Numbered from the stretch's first letter, positions 34,599 through 44,718 are shown. The stretch: 64,000 bases of DNA from Corynebacterium parakroppenstedtii (GCF_019754935.1 NZ_JAGSOA010000001.1:1054001-1118000); one strand, 5' to 3'. A program made the numbers and translations. Notes: a model not told the origin generated them from the sequence alone.

Positions 34599-35411
34599 AT
34601 GCCACGGCTTCCTATGAGTGATCGTCCCGTCGAAAACCAGTCTGGGCACTGGCTCTTGGCGCAAGTGGGTAAGAAGGTCCTTCGCCCCGGCGGGCGCGAG
34701 TTGACCGAAAAGATGCTCAGCGCGCTGCCCATTCACAACCATGATGTCGTGGAGCTGGCCCCTGGGCTCGGGAAAACTGCGGAAAAGATCGTGGCGAAAG
34801 AGCCATCCTCCTACACAGGGGTCGACGAAGACCCGGATGCGGCTCACCTGGCTGCGGCGGCTGCTCACCAGGCGGCGTCGGGACACATGCCGGCCAACGC
34901 TATTCGGGTTCTCCAGGGGCGGGCGAACAACACCACCTTGGACGACGAGTCCGTCGATGTGGCCGTCGGCGAAGCGATGCTGACCATGCAGGGTGATAAG
35001 GGCAAAGCGGCCATCATTGAGGAGGTTCACCGGATTCTGCGGCCCGGCGGGCGGTACGCCATCCACGAGCTCGGCCTGCAGCCCAATGACCTCTCCGATG
35101 ACACGAAAACCGAAGTGCGGAAGGCACTGGCCCGGTCAATTAAGGTCAATGCCCGTCCCCTCACCGAGCATGAGTGGCAGGATCTCCTGACCTCGCACGG
35201 CTTCGAGGTTGAGACGACGCACTTCGCCCCCATGGCGTTGCTGGAGCCCAAGCGGATCATTAGCGACGAGGGCATCCTGCGCACCCTCAAGATCGCGTTT
35301 AACATTGCGACGAAGCCGAAAGTGCGCAAGCGCGTGATGGGGATGCGGCAGACGTTCCAGAAATACGAGAGCGAATTGACCGCTATCGCCATCGTCGCCA
35401 ACAAGAAGTAG
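34599..35411 (+). CDS. Class I SAM-dependent methyltransferase
   Basis: 270 residues, with AAGGAG upstream. SAM fold: motif I VVELAPGLGKTAEKI (about residue 50), acidic end of strand 2 YTGVDEDPDAAHLA, motif II-like VDVAVGEAML and motif III EEVHRILRPGGRYAIHELGLQP (about 140-165). The wording resembles type-11 methyltransferases of corynebacteria and mycobacteria with unknown small-molecule substrates. C-terminal half helical and basic. Monocistronic: terminator upstream, convergent gene downstream (43 bases). Substrate unknown. Confidence 0.8.
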   Translation: MPRLPMSDRPVENQSGHWLLAQVGKKVLRPGGRELTEKMLSALPIHNHDVVELAPGLGKTAEKIVAKEPSSYTGVDEDPDAAHLAAAAAHQAASGHMPANAIRVLQGRANNTTLDDESVDVAVGEAMLTMQGDKGKAAIIEEVHRILRPGGRYAIHELGLQPNDLSDDTKTEVRKALARSIKVNARPLTEHEWQDLLTSHGFEVETTHFAPMALLEPKRIISDEGILRTLKIAFNIATKPKVRKRVMGMRQTFQKYESELTAIAIVANKK

Positions 35412-35453
35412 GGTGATTAGCAGGGTGCCGGGTCTGCCCGGCTTTACTCGGGT

Positions 35454-36575
35454 TTACTGGGCGGCCGGGGCCGGAGGGAGGAACGGCACGACCGCGCTCG
35501 GGACCGGAACACTCTCCGGTACAGCGTTGACGATCGGCTGGCCGATGTTTGCTAGGGCCTCGTCGCGCACGGCATTAACCGTCGGCCAGAAGGGCGAAGA
35601 ATTGCCTATAGGGCCAAAGGTGTTCGGAGCATAGCGATCCTGGAAGTCCTTAAAAGCGGCGTTCCTATACGTCTCGAACGCGGATTGCGCGACCGCGCGG
35701 GCGGGATAGGAGGTCAACGCGACGGGTGCAGATTCGTTGGCTGCAGGGGCGGGGGCTCCGGACGCGGGGATGCCCACACCGTCCAGCGCTAAGGGGTTCC
35801 ACGGCTGGTTGGTGAACGCACCCTGCACATCGTCGGTCAACTGCTGCGACGGGCCGTTAGTGCTGGCGGATACGGAGAAGAACGGGCCAAACGACGCCGA
35901 CGCGTTCACGGAGCTGCGATCATCGGACCAGCCCCACTTGGTCCCCAACACACCGGGAAGCGTGGCGGTACCGTAGTCCTGCTTGTAGCCGTCGGCAGCC
36001 ACGGGAGATGCCGTCGCTAAGGCAGAGAGGACAGGACCAAACGGGTTCTCGCGCTTCTTCGCTTCCAAATAAGTGACCGAATCCGCCGTGGACGTCGTGC
36101 TGTTCCCCCAATGAGGAGCACCGTGGGTATCCGCCAGGTGGTACTTCGCCGCGCGGTCGTTGATGCTATTCGGGTACTTGGCGTAGAGCTCGCTCGCTAT
36201 ATTGTCGTCCGAGAACCGGAGCATCTGAGTGGCTTTGGCCTGGTCCTCCGGCGTGCCGTGCTCGAAAACGTAATCGGCGATATACATCTTCACCAGCGAC
36301 AAACCTGGGCGCGACTCGTGCTCGTTCGCAGTTCCCACGTGGTGACCGGTCAACGTGCTCTGGAACGAAATCTGGGTCCGCCCCGGTGCAGCGATATTTC
36401 CATTCTGGTCGACGTTGGGCATCGGCGCTGCTGAGGCATTACTTGGCGACGCAACCGTCGGTGCGAACAATGCTGCAGCTGCAATGACAGCGCCTGAGAG
36501 AACGCGAATCCGGCGGCGTGAGGATGTGGGGGCACGGTGCCGGCCAGTGTGCAGATATTGGGAAACGATGGTCAT
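35454..36575 (-). CDS. Secreted beta-lactamase-fold protein (serine-hydrolase-like)
   Basis: 373 residues from the ATG at 36575 (AAGGA seven bases upstream); the frame extends further but without a better site. Signal peptide: RRRIRVLSGAVIAAAALFAPTVASPSNASAAPM with cleavage near SAA-PM. The mature part has an SxxK element in GLSLVKMYIADYVFEHG (Ser-Leu-Val-Lys), an SDN-like RFSDDNIASELYAKYP and a KTG-like GTKWGWSDDRSS, in the order expected of class A beta-lactamases and D,D-peptidases. The tail is Pro/Ala-rich. Similar corynebacterial and mycobacterial proteins are of unknown function; a cell-wall role or a non-catalytic protein is as likely as antibiotic hydrolysis. Confidence 0.6.
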   Translation of the reverse strand: MTIVSQYLHTGRHRAPTSSRRRIRVLSGAVIAAAALFAPTVASPSNASAAPMPNVDQNGNIAAPGRTQISFQSTLTGHHVGTANEHESRPGLSLVKMYIADYVFEHGTPEDQAKATQMLRFSDDNIASELYAKYPNSINDRAAKYHLADTHGAPHWGNSTTSTADSVTYLEAKKRENPFGPVLSALATASPVAADGYKQDYGTATLPGVLGTKWGWSDDRSSVNASASFGPFFSVSASTNGPSQQLTDDVQGAFTNQPWNPLALDGVGIPASGAPAPAANESAPVALTSYPARAVAQSAFETYRNAAFKDFQDRYAPNTFGPIGNSSPFWPTVNAVRDEALANIGQPIVNAVPESVPVPSAVVPFLPPAPAAQ

Positions 36576-36714
36576 GGGAATCCTTAGGGAAATGAGGGAA
36601 CTGTCTAGGTCTACTCTATATATCCCCAGCGCCTTGTAGAACTGTTTCTCATCTGTTTCAGAGCACACGCGAATGGGGTGGAGTGGCTACTCGCCGGTTA
36701 GGCCCCGCGATTTA

Positions 36715-36907
36715 GGGTTATACGACAAAAATGTGTCCGCATGCCGGAAAACTGCGGGGGAATATCGGGGTCTCTTGTGAAAACTACGGGGGAATATGGT
36801 CGAAAAATGGCCGAAAATTGACCATATTCCTTTGCACTTTTATTTAAGGGCGCATATTCCCCCACACTTTTGGGCTCCAGGGTTCTGTCCGCACTGCCTT
36901 TTGCTAC
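36715..36907. repeat. Dispersed inverted-repeat element, copy B
   Basis: Same layout as copy A: left flank GGTTATACGACAAA, TGTGTCCGCATGCCGG, direct units GAAAACTGCGGGGGAATAT (36747) and GAAAACTACGGGGGAATAT (36779), spacer CGAAAAATGGCCGAAAATTG, inverted unit CCATATTCC (decayed, TTTG instead of CCCG), a second inverted unit CATATTCCCCCACACTTTT (36853) and right flank CCAGGGTTCTGTCCGCACTGCC. It fills the gap upstream of the secreted protein gene. Confidence 0.85.
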
Positions 36908-36984
36908 TTTTCCCCCAGCAAACGTATCAAAATAAAACCACCGCTCCACGGAGGTTGAAACGGTGACTCGAGGGCACGAATGGC

Positions 36985-37149
36985 TTAGTCTTTCTTAAAG
37001 CTTCCTTTAATACCAATCCCAGTAGCTAAGACTATGAGAGCAACCATGGTCACGTCTGAGGCAAGATCGCTAATAGTGCCACTCTTGCGCAAGAGGATAA
37101 CGGAGATCGCGACGAAGAGAAGAACTATGGCTATGCCCAGACGTTTCAT
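36985..37149 (-). CDS. Small hydrophobic protein, function unknown
   Basis: 54 residues from the ATG at 37149. Two likely membrane helices, RLGIAIVLLFVAISVILL (3-20) and VTMVALIVLATGIGI (33-47), separated by RKSGTISDLASD, with a basic end KGSFKKD. The hydrophobic pattern and charged ends look protein-like. There is no clear Shine-Dalgarno. It lies just past the tuf terminator and is not recognised as a known family. It could be a remnant of a longer gene; an upstream frame overlaps its start by ATGA but opens inside the tuf terminator. Confidence 0.4.
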   Translation of the reverse strand: MKRLGIAIVLLFVAISVILLRKSGTISDLASDVTMVALIVLATGIGIKGSFKKD

Positions 37150-37320
37150 GGTTTAAAGACTTTCGATTGTGCGGAGCATGAAGTATATATCCCATTGATT
37201 TCCTTTATTTTTACGCTGGTTCCATCGCTGGCACAATCCTTAAGCACCTTCTGATTGTTCCAAGCCCATGCGAAAGCCGAGACAGACGCTGGGCGGATGA
37301 CGGGTGGCGGGTCGGCGCAT

Positions 37321-37352
37321 AAAGAAAACCCCGCTGCGCGGAGCAACGGGGT
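37321..37352 (-). terminator. Terminator of tuf
   Basis: Arms ACCCCG and CGGGGT (37328-37333 / 37347-37352) with an inner TGC/GCA pairing, followed on the minus strand by TTTTCTTT. It lies 48 bases after the tuf stop codon. Confidence 0.75.
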
Positions 37353-37399
37353 GACCTCTTAGCACCCGGCTACTAGCCGGGGACGCTTGTCAGAGGTTA

Positions 37400-38590
37400 T
37401 TACTTGTTGATCTTGGTCACACGGCCAGCGCCAACGGTGCGGCCACCTTCGCGGATAGCGAAGCGGAGGCCTTCGTCCATGGCGACCGGCTGGATCAAGG
37501 TGACGGACATGTCGACGTTGTCGCCAGGCATAACCATCTCGGTGCCCTCAGGGAGCTTCACAACACCGGTAACGTCGGTGGTGCGGAAGTAGAACTGCGG
37601 GCGGTAGTTGTCGAAGAACGGGGTGTGACGGCCACCCTCGTCCTTGGACAGGACGTAGACGGAACCCTCGAACTCGGTGTGAGGGGTGTATGCGCCGGGC
37701 TTAGCCACGATCTGGCCACGCTCAACGTCCTCACGCTTGGTACCACGGAGAAGCAGACCACAGTTGTCGCCAGCCTCTGCGTAGTCGAGCTGTTTGCGGA
37801 ACATCTCGATACCGGTGACGGTGGTGTTCTGGCTCTTCTCCTTGATGCCCAGAATCTCAACGTCATCGTTGATGTTCAGCTTGCCGCGCTCCACACGACC
37901 GGTGACGACGGTGCCGCGACCGGTAATGGTGAAGATGTCCTCAATCGGCATGAGGAAGGGCTTGTCGGTTTCACGAACCGGATCCGGGATGGACTCGTCG
38001 CAGGCGTCCATGAGGTCGAGGATGGACTGCTCCCACTTTTCGTCGCCCTCAAGAGCCTTCAGAGCGGAGATGTGAACGATAGGTGCATCTTCGTCGAAGT
38101 CCTGCTCAGCGAGGAGTTCACGAACTTCCATTTCGACGAGCTCGATGAGGTCCTCATCATCAACCATGTCGCACTTGTTCAGAGCGACGAGGATGTAAGG
38201 AACGCCCACCTGGCGAGCAAGAAGAACGTGCTCGCGGGTCTGAGGCATCGGGCCGTCGGTAGCAGCGACGACGAGGATTGCGCCGTCCATCTGGGCAGCA
38301 CCGGTGATCATGTTCTTGATGTAGTCGGCGTGGCCCGGAGCATCCACGTGAGCGTAGTGACGCTTCGGGGTGGAGTACTCGACGTGAGCGATGTTAATGG
38401 TAATACCGCGCTCTTTCTCCTCCGGCGCCTTATCGATGGCGTCGAAAGCGAAAGCCTGGTTCTCTTCGGGGTACTTCTCCGACAGAACCTTGGTGATAGC
38501 AGCGGTAGTGGTGGTCTTACCGTGGTCAACGTGACCGATGGTACCGATGTTTACGTGCGGCTTGCTCCGATCGAACTTAGCCTTCGCCAC
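37400..38590 (-). CDS. tuf: Elongation factor Tu
   Basis: 396 residues, standard. G1 GHVDHGKTT, switch and G2 region [14 protein letters not shown]3 [10 protein letters not shown]4 NKCDMVDD and G5 SALKALEG, then domains 2 and 3 ending [41 protein letters not shown]. It brings aminoacyl-tRNA to the ribosome. It stands about 410 bases downstream of fusA, so it may be read through from the str operon or from its own promoter in the gap. A terminator follows. Confidence 0.98.
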   Translation of the reverse strand: MAKAKFDRSKPHVNIGTIGHVDHGKTTTTAAITKVLSEKYPEENQAFAFDAIDKAPEEKERGITINIAHVEYSTPKRHYAHVDAPGHADYIKNMITGAAQMDGAILVVAATDGPMPQTREHVLLARQVGVPYILVALNKCDMVDDEDLIELVEMEVRELLAEQDFDEDAPIVHISALKALEGDEKWEQSILDLMDACDESIPDPVRETDKPFLMPIEDIFTITGRGTVVTGRVERGKLNINDDVEILGIKEKSQNTTVTGIEMFRKQLDYAEAGDNCGLLLRGTKREDVERGQIVAKPGAYTPHTEFEGSVYVLSKDEGGRHTPFFDNYRPQFYFRTTDVTGVVKLPEGTEMVMPGDNVDMSVTLIQPVAMDEGLRFAIREGGRTVGAGRVTKINK

Positions 38591-39000
38591 TGTTTGTCCT
38601 CCTGGACTTCTCGGTGGCTACGACGTTCGCAGCCACGGGTGGTGTTACCTTTCGCAGAAACACTTTCACCTTGTTAACCCTGGTCATCATCGATCATAAA
38701 TTGGTGTCAACACTGGTCAGGGTCAATAGAAAGTGACTCTACGAAGGTGATTTAAATATTGCCAGTTACAGCATAATAAAGGGGTAAGGCAACGTATTTC
38801 AAGCTGCCTCCGACCTTGATTCTATGGTAACGGCCACCACACACTATTCACATCACACACTCTTATGATGTGCTGCGCATTAACAGTCATTGTTTTGCCA
38901 GCAATTTGTGGATAGTGCCTGGCTGGCCCTTACCATGCGGTGCCCTTCGTCGACCCTGTAACCCGATCGACGAGGGGCTGTAATGGTGAGGGTGCGCGGA
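38591..39000. other. fusA-tuf gap with an inverted repeat
   Basis: An imperfect hairpin, arms 38943-38953 (CCCTTCGTCGA) and 38967-38977 (TCGACGAGGGG), lies 24 bases after the fusA stop; it lacks a T-run on the minus strand, so it may slow rather than stop transcription. Two TTGAC elements (38707 region) suggest a tuf promoter but I cannot pair them with a good -10 box. AGGAGG upstream of the tuf ATG is its ribosome site. Confidence 0.4.
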
Positions 39001-41127
39001 TTACTTGTTACCCGTGCGCTCCGCGATGATCTCCTGCGCGACGTTCGTCGGAACTTCCGCGTAGGAATCGAAGATCATGGTGTAGTTTGCACGACCCTGC
39101 GTCTTCGAGCGGAGGTCACCAACGTAGCCGAACATGGACGACAGCGGAACCGTGGCCTTAACGACCTTGGCACCGGAGCGGTCCTCCATGGAGTGGACCT
39201 GGCCACGACGTGCGTTGACGTCGCCGATGACCTCGCCCATGTACTCCTCAGGAGTGATGACGTCCACAGCCATCATCGGCTCCAACAGAACCGGCTTCGC
39301 CTTCTGAACGGCTTCCTTGAGCGCCTGAGCACCGGCGATCTTGAAGGCCATTTCAGAGGAGTCAACCTCGTGGTACTGGCCGTCGACAAGCGTGGCCTTG
39401 ATGTTGACCAGCGGGAATCCGGCCAGCGTACCGTACTGCATGGCGTCCTGGATACCGGCGTCGACAGAAGGAATGTATTCCTTCGGCACGCGGCCACCGG
39501 TAACGGCGTTCTCGAACTTGTAGGTCGCGGACTCGCCCTCTTCCAGCTCATCCGGGTTGGGCGCGTAAGGCTCCAGCGAGATGATGACCTTCGCGAACTG
39601 ACCCGAACCACCGGTCTGCTTCTTGTGGGTGTATTCGTACTTCTCGACGGGCTTGCGGATGGTCTCGCGGTACGCAACCTGCGGGGCACCCACGTTGGCC
39701 TCGACCTTGAATTCGCGCTTCATGCGGTCCACAAGGACGTCGAGGTGGAGCTCGCCCATACCGCCGATGACGGTCTGGCCGGTCTCTTCGTCGAGCTTGA
39801 CGGTGAATGTCGGGTCCTCTTCAGCGAGGCGCTGAATAGCGATACCGAGCTTTTCCTGATCAGCCTTCGACTTCGGCTCGATGGCCACCTCAATAACCGG
39901 ATCCGGGAAGTCCATGGACTCCAGGATGATCTGGTCATTGGCGTCACACAGGGTGTCGCCGGTGGTGGTGTCTTTCAGGCCGATGAAAGCGTAAATGTTT
40001 CCGGCCTTGGCGACGTCCATCGGGTTCTCTTTGTTCGCGTGCATCTGGAACAGCTTGCCGATGCGTTCCTTGTGGCCCTTGGTCGAGTTCATGACCTGCT
40101 GGCCAGGCTCGACGGAACCGGAGTACACGCGAACGAACGTCAGCTTACCGAAGAACGGGTGGGCGGCGATCTTGAACGCCAGAGCCGAGAACGGTGCGTC
40201 CACGGAGGGGTGGCGTGTCAGCTCGACGGACTCGTCGCCGACCTTGTGGCCGTGGACCTCTCCGACGTCGAGAGGCGTCGGCAGGTACCAGTTAATGGCG
40301 TCGAGGAGCGGCTGGACACCCTTGTTCTTGTAGGCGGACCCACAGAACACGGGGAAGATCTCGGAGTTCACAACCATCTTGCGGATGGCCTCGTGGATCT
40401 CGTCGGTGGTGAGTTCCTCACCGGCGAAGTACTTCTCCATGAGCTCTTCGTCGGACTCGGCGACGGCCTCGAGCAGCTTCTCGTGGTACTCGTCGGCCTT
40501 GTCCTTGAGGTCGTCCGGGATTTCCTCGATGGTGGGCTCTGCTCCGACGTCGACCTTGCCGCGCCAGGTGATGGCGTTCATGTTGATCAGGTCAACGACG
40601 CCGTCGAAGTCATCTTCAGCACCGATGGGCAGCTGCATGACCAGCGGCTTTGCGTGCAGGCGGTCGACGATGGTGTCGACGGTGTAGTAGAAGTCCGCGC
40701 CCAGCTTGTCCATCTTGTTGACGAAGCAAATACGTGGGACGTCGTACTTAGCGGCCTGGCGCCACACCTGCTCGGACTGCGGCTCGACACCTTCCTTACC
40801 GTCGAACACGGCGACGGCTCCGTCGAGGACGCGAAGTGAACGCTCAACCTCGACGGTGAAGTCGACGTGGCCGGGGGTGTCGATGATGTTGATCTGGTTG
40901 TCTTTCCAGAAACAGGTGACCGCGGCGGACGTAATCGTGATGCCGCGCTCTTTCTCCTGCTCCATCCAGTCAGTGGTGGAAGCACCATCGTGGGTCTCAC
41001 CGACTTTGCGGTTGATACCCGTGTAGTAGAGGATTCGTTCGGTTACGGTGGTCTTTCCGGCATCGATGTGGGCCATGATGCCGATGTTGCGGACCTTATG
41101 AAGGTCAGAAAGCACTTTTTGTGCCAC
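39001..41127 (-). CDS. fusA: Elongation factor G
   Basis: 708 residues from the GTG at 41127, giving the usual corynebacterial start (M)[26 protein letters not shown]; a GTG twelve codons earlier is possible but less like the family. GTPase motifs: [37 protein letters not shown]. Later domains contain [34 protein letters not shown] and the C-terminal [47 protein letters not shown]. It drives ribosome translocation. Third gene of rpsL-rpsG-fusA. Confidence 0.97.
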   Translation of the reverse strand: MAQKVLSDLHKVRNIGIMAHIDAGKTTVTERILYYTGINRKVGETHDGASTTDWMEQEKERGITITSAAVTCFWKDNQINIIDTPGHVDFTVEVERSLRVLDGAVAVFDGKEGVEPQSEQVWRQAAKYDVPRICFVNKMDKLGADFYYTVDTIVDRLHAKPLVMQLPIGAEDDFDGVVDLINMNAITWRGKVDVGAEPTIEEIPDDLKDKADEYHEKLLEAVAESDEELMEKYFAGEELTTDEIHEAIRKMVVNSEIFPVFCGSAYKNKGVQPLLDAINWYLPTPLDVGEVHGHKVGDESVELTRHPSVDAPFSALAFKIAAHPFFGKLTFVRVYSGSVEPGQQVMNSTKGHKERIGKLFQMHANKENPMDVAKAGNIYAFIGLKDTTTGDTLCDANDQIILESMDFPDPVIEVAIEPKSKADQEKLGIAIQRLAEEDPTFTVKLDEETGQTVIGGMGELHLDVLVDRMKREFKVEANVGAPQVAYRETIRKPVEKYEYTHKKQTGGSGQFAKVIISLEPYAPNPDELEEGESATYKFENAVTGGRVPKEYIPSVDAGIQDAMQYGTLAGFPLVNIKATLVDGQYHEVDSSEMAFKIAGAQALKEAVQKAKPVLLEPMMAVDVITPEEYMGEVIGDVNARRGQVHSMEDRSGAKVVKATVPLSSMFGYVGDLRSKTQGRANYTMIFDSYAEVPTNVAQEIIAERTGNK

Positions 41128-41240
41128 TGTGTACCCCAACTCGTAGTTTGGTGGCCCACTCACCGGAACCAGTCGATCGTGGCGATCCGATGGTGGCGGG
41201 CCTGCGTGTAATTCTTGGTCTGGCTACGCCGGAGAGGTGA

Positions 41241-41711
41241 TTACCAGCGGTAGTGCGCGAATGCGCGGTTGGCTTCAGCCATCTTGTGAGTGTCTTCACG
41301 ACGCTTCACGGATGCGCCGAGGCCGTTGGATGCGTCCAGGATCTCTGCGGCGAGACGCTCGGTCATGGTGTTTTCGCGACGCTGGCGGGTGAACATAACC
41401 AGCCAACGCAATGCCAGGGTGGTTGCACGGCCAGGGCGAACCTCGACCGGGACCTGGTAGGTTGCGCCACCAACGCGGCGTGAACGCACTTCGAGGGTGG
41501 GTTTGACGTTGTCAAGAGCCTTCTTCAGGGTGAGAACCGGGTCGGTGCCGGTCTTCTCACGGCAGGATTCGAGGGCTCCGTAGACGATGCGCTCGGCGGT
41601 GGACTTCTTGCCATCGACGAGGACCTTGTTGATCAGCTGTGAGACGATGGTATCGCCGTATACCGGGTCTTTCGGAAGCTGACGTGCGGGTGCTGGACCT
41701 TTACGTGGCAT
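41241..41711 (-). CDS. rpsG: Ribosomal protein S7
   Basis: 156 residues. [48 protein letters not shown], then [33 protein letters not shown] and [41 protein letters not shown], all standard. S7 binds the 3' domain of 16S rRNA and lines the E site. Three bases downstream of rpsL. Confidence 0.98.
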
Positions 41712-41714
41712 GAA

Positions 41715-42086
41715 TTACTTCTCCTTCTTCGCGCCGTAGCGAGAACGTGCCTGCTTACGATCCTTAACTCCCTGGGTGTCGAGGGAGCCGCGGATGATGC
41801 GGTAGCGGACACCTGGGAGGTCCTTCACACGGCCACCGCGAACAAGCACCATGGAGTGCTCCTGGAGGTTGTGGCCCTCACCGGGGATGTAAGCGGAAAC
41901 CTCAATACCAGAGGTCAGACGAACACGCGCAACCTTACGGAGAGCGGAGTTCGGCTTCTTCGGGGTCGTGGTGTAGACACGGGTGCACACACCGCGGCGC
42001 TGCGGTGATCCCTTGAGGGCCGCGGTCTTCACCTTGGCCTTCTTGTCCTTGCGGCCCTTGCGGACCAGCTGCTGAATAGTAGGCAT
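41715..42086 (-). CDS. rpsL: Ribosomal protein S12
   Basis: 123 residues. [89 protein letters not shown]. The two lysines linked to streptomycin resistance in other bacteria, in TPKKPN and VKDLPG, are wild type. It governs decoding accuracy. First gene of the str operon. Confidence 0.98.
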   Translation of the reverse strand: MPTIQQLVRKGRKDKKAKVKTAALKGSPQRRGVCTRVYTTTPKKPNSALRKVARVRLTSGIEVSAYIPGEGHNLQEHSMVLVRGGRVKDLPGVRYRIIRGSLDTQGVKDRKQARSRYGAKKEK

Positions 42087-42606
42087 GTACCGACTTTCTA
42101 TGTTTCTTGACGCGTTTGCGGTTCATTCCCGGGGTGCTGTTTCCCGATCCTCGCGGAGCCGATCCGGATAGATCTACCCTCAGATAATCCACGCGAAGTG
42201 TGATGGAAATTACAACAAAACCGGGTTTTTCACTCGCTCACTGGCATAGTGCCCGTGCAGGCGGGGTGCTTACTTGCCGCTCGCACCTGCCTTTGCAAGC
42301 TCATTCCGTGGTGCTAAAAACTTCTTTCCGACGTTGCGCTAGGCAACTTTTCGGAAGAAATTTTTAACGCCGTAACCAGCATTTTTTGAGCGTACGTGAA
42401 CGAGTCAGCCGCTCTCGCTGGCCTACGGTGGACGTTTGTCCCGCCCGCACGTGGCGGACACAGCGCTCCAGTTTAAGCGATAACCTGGATTTTTCCCAAA
42501 CTTGTGGTGGGAAACCGGTGGGATTTGGGCGTGGGTGGCGGGCGTTCGTTAGCCAGGCGCCCGTCGCGCGTCGGCTATTAGGTGGCCGGGCGTCCGCGGA
42601 ACGCGA
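42087..42606. other. Upstream region of rpsL with an inverted repeat
   Basis: Must contain the str-operon promoter, which I cannot place exactly. A stem-loop at about 42322-42358 (TTCTTTCCGACGTTGC opposed by GCAACTTTTCGGAAGAA, a few bulges) is followed on the plus strand by TTTTT. It may act in the leader of rpsL or as a terminator of antisense reads. No gene seen. Confidence 0.4.
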
Positions 42607-43986
42607 CTAACCCCAATCCGGCTCCCGAGTTGCCACTCCGTCAAACACGGAGGAAGAAACGGTCTTACCGTTCTGCACAACATTCAAGGTGGATCCGTCG
42701 ATGTTGATCACGGTTCCACCGCTCTTCATCGAGTACGACCTCCCATCGGAGCCGCGGCTCGTCACATCTCGCTCGAGCGCGCCGCCGTGGTACCAACCGC
42801 GGTAATAGAACCCGTCGGTGTCCCCTACCTGGCAGATGACAACCTTGTCGCCGTCCTCATTAATTCCCGCATACACCCATTCGTCGTCGGCATTACAGGT
42901 TGCAGCACTGTTATCGGTAAATCCTTGGCGACCCAACCCCGGGATGTCGGTCCCGGTGTGGTTACTCGATGTTGTCGTGGTTGTCGTCGTTGTCCGCTCG
43001 GTGGTGGTGTCTTCCGTGGTGGTTTCGGTGTCCTCGGGCTCCGTCGTCGTTTCTTCTATGGGCTCGTTGCTCGGTTCTTGAGGAATTGCCGACGATTCGC
43101 TGCCAGGCGCGCCATCGTCGTTACTGAGCTTTTCCCACGGCTTCCACATCAGCGCTCCGATCAGCGCGGCGACCACGACAAGAATGAGAATGATAGGAAG
43201 CAGAACCTTCCAGATCGACGAGCTCGACTGGCCGGCCTCCCCCTGCGATCCGACGGCACTCGAACCGCCCGACTGGCTCTGACCATATTGAGCGTTTTGG
43301 GCGTACTGAGGTTGCTGGTTTTGCTGCCCGTACTGCGGCTGCTGGTTGTACTGCCCCTGTCCGTATTGCCCTTGCTGGCCATATTGACCCGGCTGCCTCT
43401 GGGGATTATTCCACTGGCCTGCCCCATTCTGAGCAGCACCGTACTGGCCACCGTATTGTTGGCCGCCGTATTGACCCTGGCCCGGCTGACCGTTCCCACC
43501 GCCCGGGGCGCCTCCATTCCACTGCTGGCTACCCCCGTTGTTCCAGCCGGTGTTGGCGGCGTTATTCCAGCCACTTCCTCCACCGTTGCCAGCGTTGTTC
43601 CATTGCTGGGAATTGCTCCACGAGTCGCCCGACCGAGGAGACACACTCCCGTCGGGGTTCCGCACTTCACTCCACGCTTGGACTGGCTGCCATTCGCGGG
43701 TTTCAAAATCCTCTTCCGACGAGGGACTCCCGGCGGATTGAGCGTCGGACGTTCCTGCCGATGAATCACTGCCTTCCGTGGCTTGGGTGTCCTCACCAGC
43801 AGCGTCGTTGCCTTGGCCACCGTCGTGTTGGTTTTCGTTGGCGGCGCCGTCGTCGGCACTTTGATTCTGGCGATGTGCGTCGTCAGCCGAATTATCATGC
43901 GTAGGGTCGCCCGAGCCGTCACTGCCCCCGCCGCCGTCAGAGCGGTCGTTGCTTGAATGCTTCCAGGAGTTGTCGTCGGGAGTCAT
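42607..43986 (-). CDS. Gln/Gly/Asn-rich single-pass membrane protein
   Basis: 459 residues. Residues 1-95 are acidic and polar; about 95-255 are low complexity, with repeated Q-Y-G-Q, W-N-N and G-Q-Y units (QQGQYGQGQYNQQPQYGQQ), resembling a prion-like domain. One membrane helix, VLLPIILILVVVAALIGALMW (about 265-285), is followed by an outside Glu/Thr stalk (TTTEDTTTERTTTTTTTTSS) and a C-terminal domain of about 110 residues (TCNADDEWVYAGINEDGDKVVICQVGDTDGFYYRGWYHGGALERDVTSRGSDGRSYSMKSGG) with two Cys that could form a disulfide. Orientation is inside for the Q-rich part. Not recognised; similar corynebacterial proteins have no known function. Its neighbour at 44203 shares a Gln/Gly/Pro-rich N-terminus. 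Confidence 0.7.
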   Translation of the reverse strand: MTPDDNSWKHSSNDRSDGGGGSDGSGDPTHDNSADDAHRQNQSADDGAANENQHDGGQGNDAAGEDTQATEGSDSSAGTSDAQSAGSPSSEEDFETREWQPVQAWSEVRNPDGSVSPRSGDSWSNSQQWNNAGNGGGSGWNNAANTGWNNGGSQQWNGGAPGGGNGQPGQGQYGGQQYGGQYGAAQNGAGQWNNPQRQPGQYGQQGQYGQGQYNQQPQYGQQNQQPQYAQNAQYGQSQSGGSSAVGSQGEAGQSSSSIWKVLLPIILILVVVAALIGALMWKPWEKLSNDDGAPGSESSAIPQEPSNEPIEETTTEPEDTETTTEDTTTERTTTTTTTTSSNHTGTDIPGLGRQGFTDNSAATCNADDEWVYAGINEDGDKVVICQVGDTDGFYYRGWYHGGALERDVTSRGSDGRSYSMKSGGTVINIDGSTLNVVQNGKTVSSSVFDGVATREPDWG

Positions 43987-44088
43987 GGTGAGCCTTACCT
44001 GTTAGGTTGATCGCATTCCGGGTAATATTCTAATCGACCCTCGAGCACCTCACAGACTCACCGCACCTCCGTTCGGTTGCGTTTTACG

Positions 44089-44134
44089 CGTTCCGGTTAA
44101 TGGAGCGCTCGCGTTCCGATTGATGGAGCATTCG
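44089..44134. repeat. Two tandem 23-bp units
   Basis: 44089-44111 and 44112-44134 share 18 of 23 bases (CGTTCCGGTTAATGGAGCG... against CGTTCCGATTGATGGAGCA...). A partial third unit (TGTTCTGGATAACA) follows. Located between the Q-rich protein gene start and the TM2 gene stop. Confidence 0.5.
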
Positions 44135-44202
44135 TGTTCTGGATAACACGTCGTTTTCGTCGGCACGCTTCGGCGGAAAATTGCCTCCCGAACACTCCGG
44201 TT

Positions 44203-44718
44203 TTAACGAACAGGCACGCCGTTGGCATCGGTAGCGAAACGCGCCGAACCAGCGAGGATCATGATGAATTCGACCAAAACCCAGATGGAGAGGGCCGCGT
44301 CGGTAAAGAAACCGACAACAACGAACATCAAAGGAACGCTAATCAACAGGATTGCGAGCTGGGCGCAGGCGACCCCGATATACCCGAGGTAGAAATTGTG
44401 TGCGCCGAAGCCGCCCAGGAAAAACGCGAGCACCGCGGCGACTACTTTGCTCTTCTGCCGACCCTGCGGAACCGAGCCCATGCCGTTCATACCGTTGCCG
44501 AACTGCGGCGCACCCTGATTCCACTGGTTGGGCTGCGCATATTGGCCCGCGGGACTGCCATACTGGCCGCCGCCAAATGCCGAGTCGACCTGGCCGCTTT
44601 CATAGGTGGCCGGCATTCCGCCCTCCCCGGAACCGGATGCACCGAAACCGGCGGGGGATCCCGAGTAAGGGTCGCTGGATCCCTGATATGGGCTGCTCGG
44701 GTTGTTGGGGTAAGTCAT
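44203..44718 (-). CDS. TM2-domain membrane protein
   Basis: 171 residues. N-terminal 85 residues are Pro/Ser/Gly/Gln-rich (MTYPNNPSSPYQGSSDPYSG, AGQYAQPNQWNQGAPQFG). The TM2 domain (PF05154) follows: KSKVVAAVLAFFLGGFGAHNFYLGYIGVACAQLAILLISVPLMFVVVGFFTDAALSIWVLVEFIMIL, with the linking GAHNFYLGY motif and the acidic residue of helix 2. TM2 proteins of bacteria have no settled function. The tail SARFATDANGVPVR is typical of actinobacterial members. Same strand as the Q-rich gene downstream, 216 bases apart. Confidence 0.85.
   Translation of the reverse strand: MTYPNNPSSPYQGSSDPYSGSPAGFGASGSGEGGMPATYESGQVDSAFGGGQYGSPAGQYAQPNQWNQGAPQFGNGMNGMGSVPQGRQKSKVVAAVLAFFLGGFGAHNFYLGYIGVACAQLAILLISVPLMFVVVGFFTDAALSIWVLVEFIMILAGSARFATDANGVPVR

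Noticed and set aside
36698..36949. Open frame of 83 codons on the minus strand, with look-alikes on the minus strand at 29448-29708, 46349-46612 and 62466-62753 sharing FRPY(S/T)P-type peptides
   Set aside because: The shared peptides are only translations of the repeat element copies; frames differ in length, lack ribosome sites and start in different flanks. The similarity is at DNA level.
37146..37346. 66-codon minus-strand frame overlapping the start of the 54-residue ORF by ATGA
   Set aside because: Its only start is a TTG inside the tuf terminator and no internal start with a ribosome site exists. A coincidence or remnant is more likely.
38983..40839. 618-codon plus-strand frame opposite fusA (and a 615-codon one at 47385-49232 opposite rpoC)
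   Set aside because: Long antisense frames arise from strong codon bias in highly expressed GC-rich genes; the translations are Leu/Val/Asp/Arg-rich with no family features.
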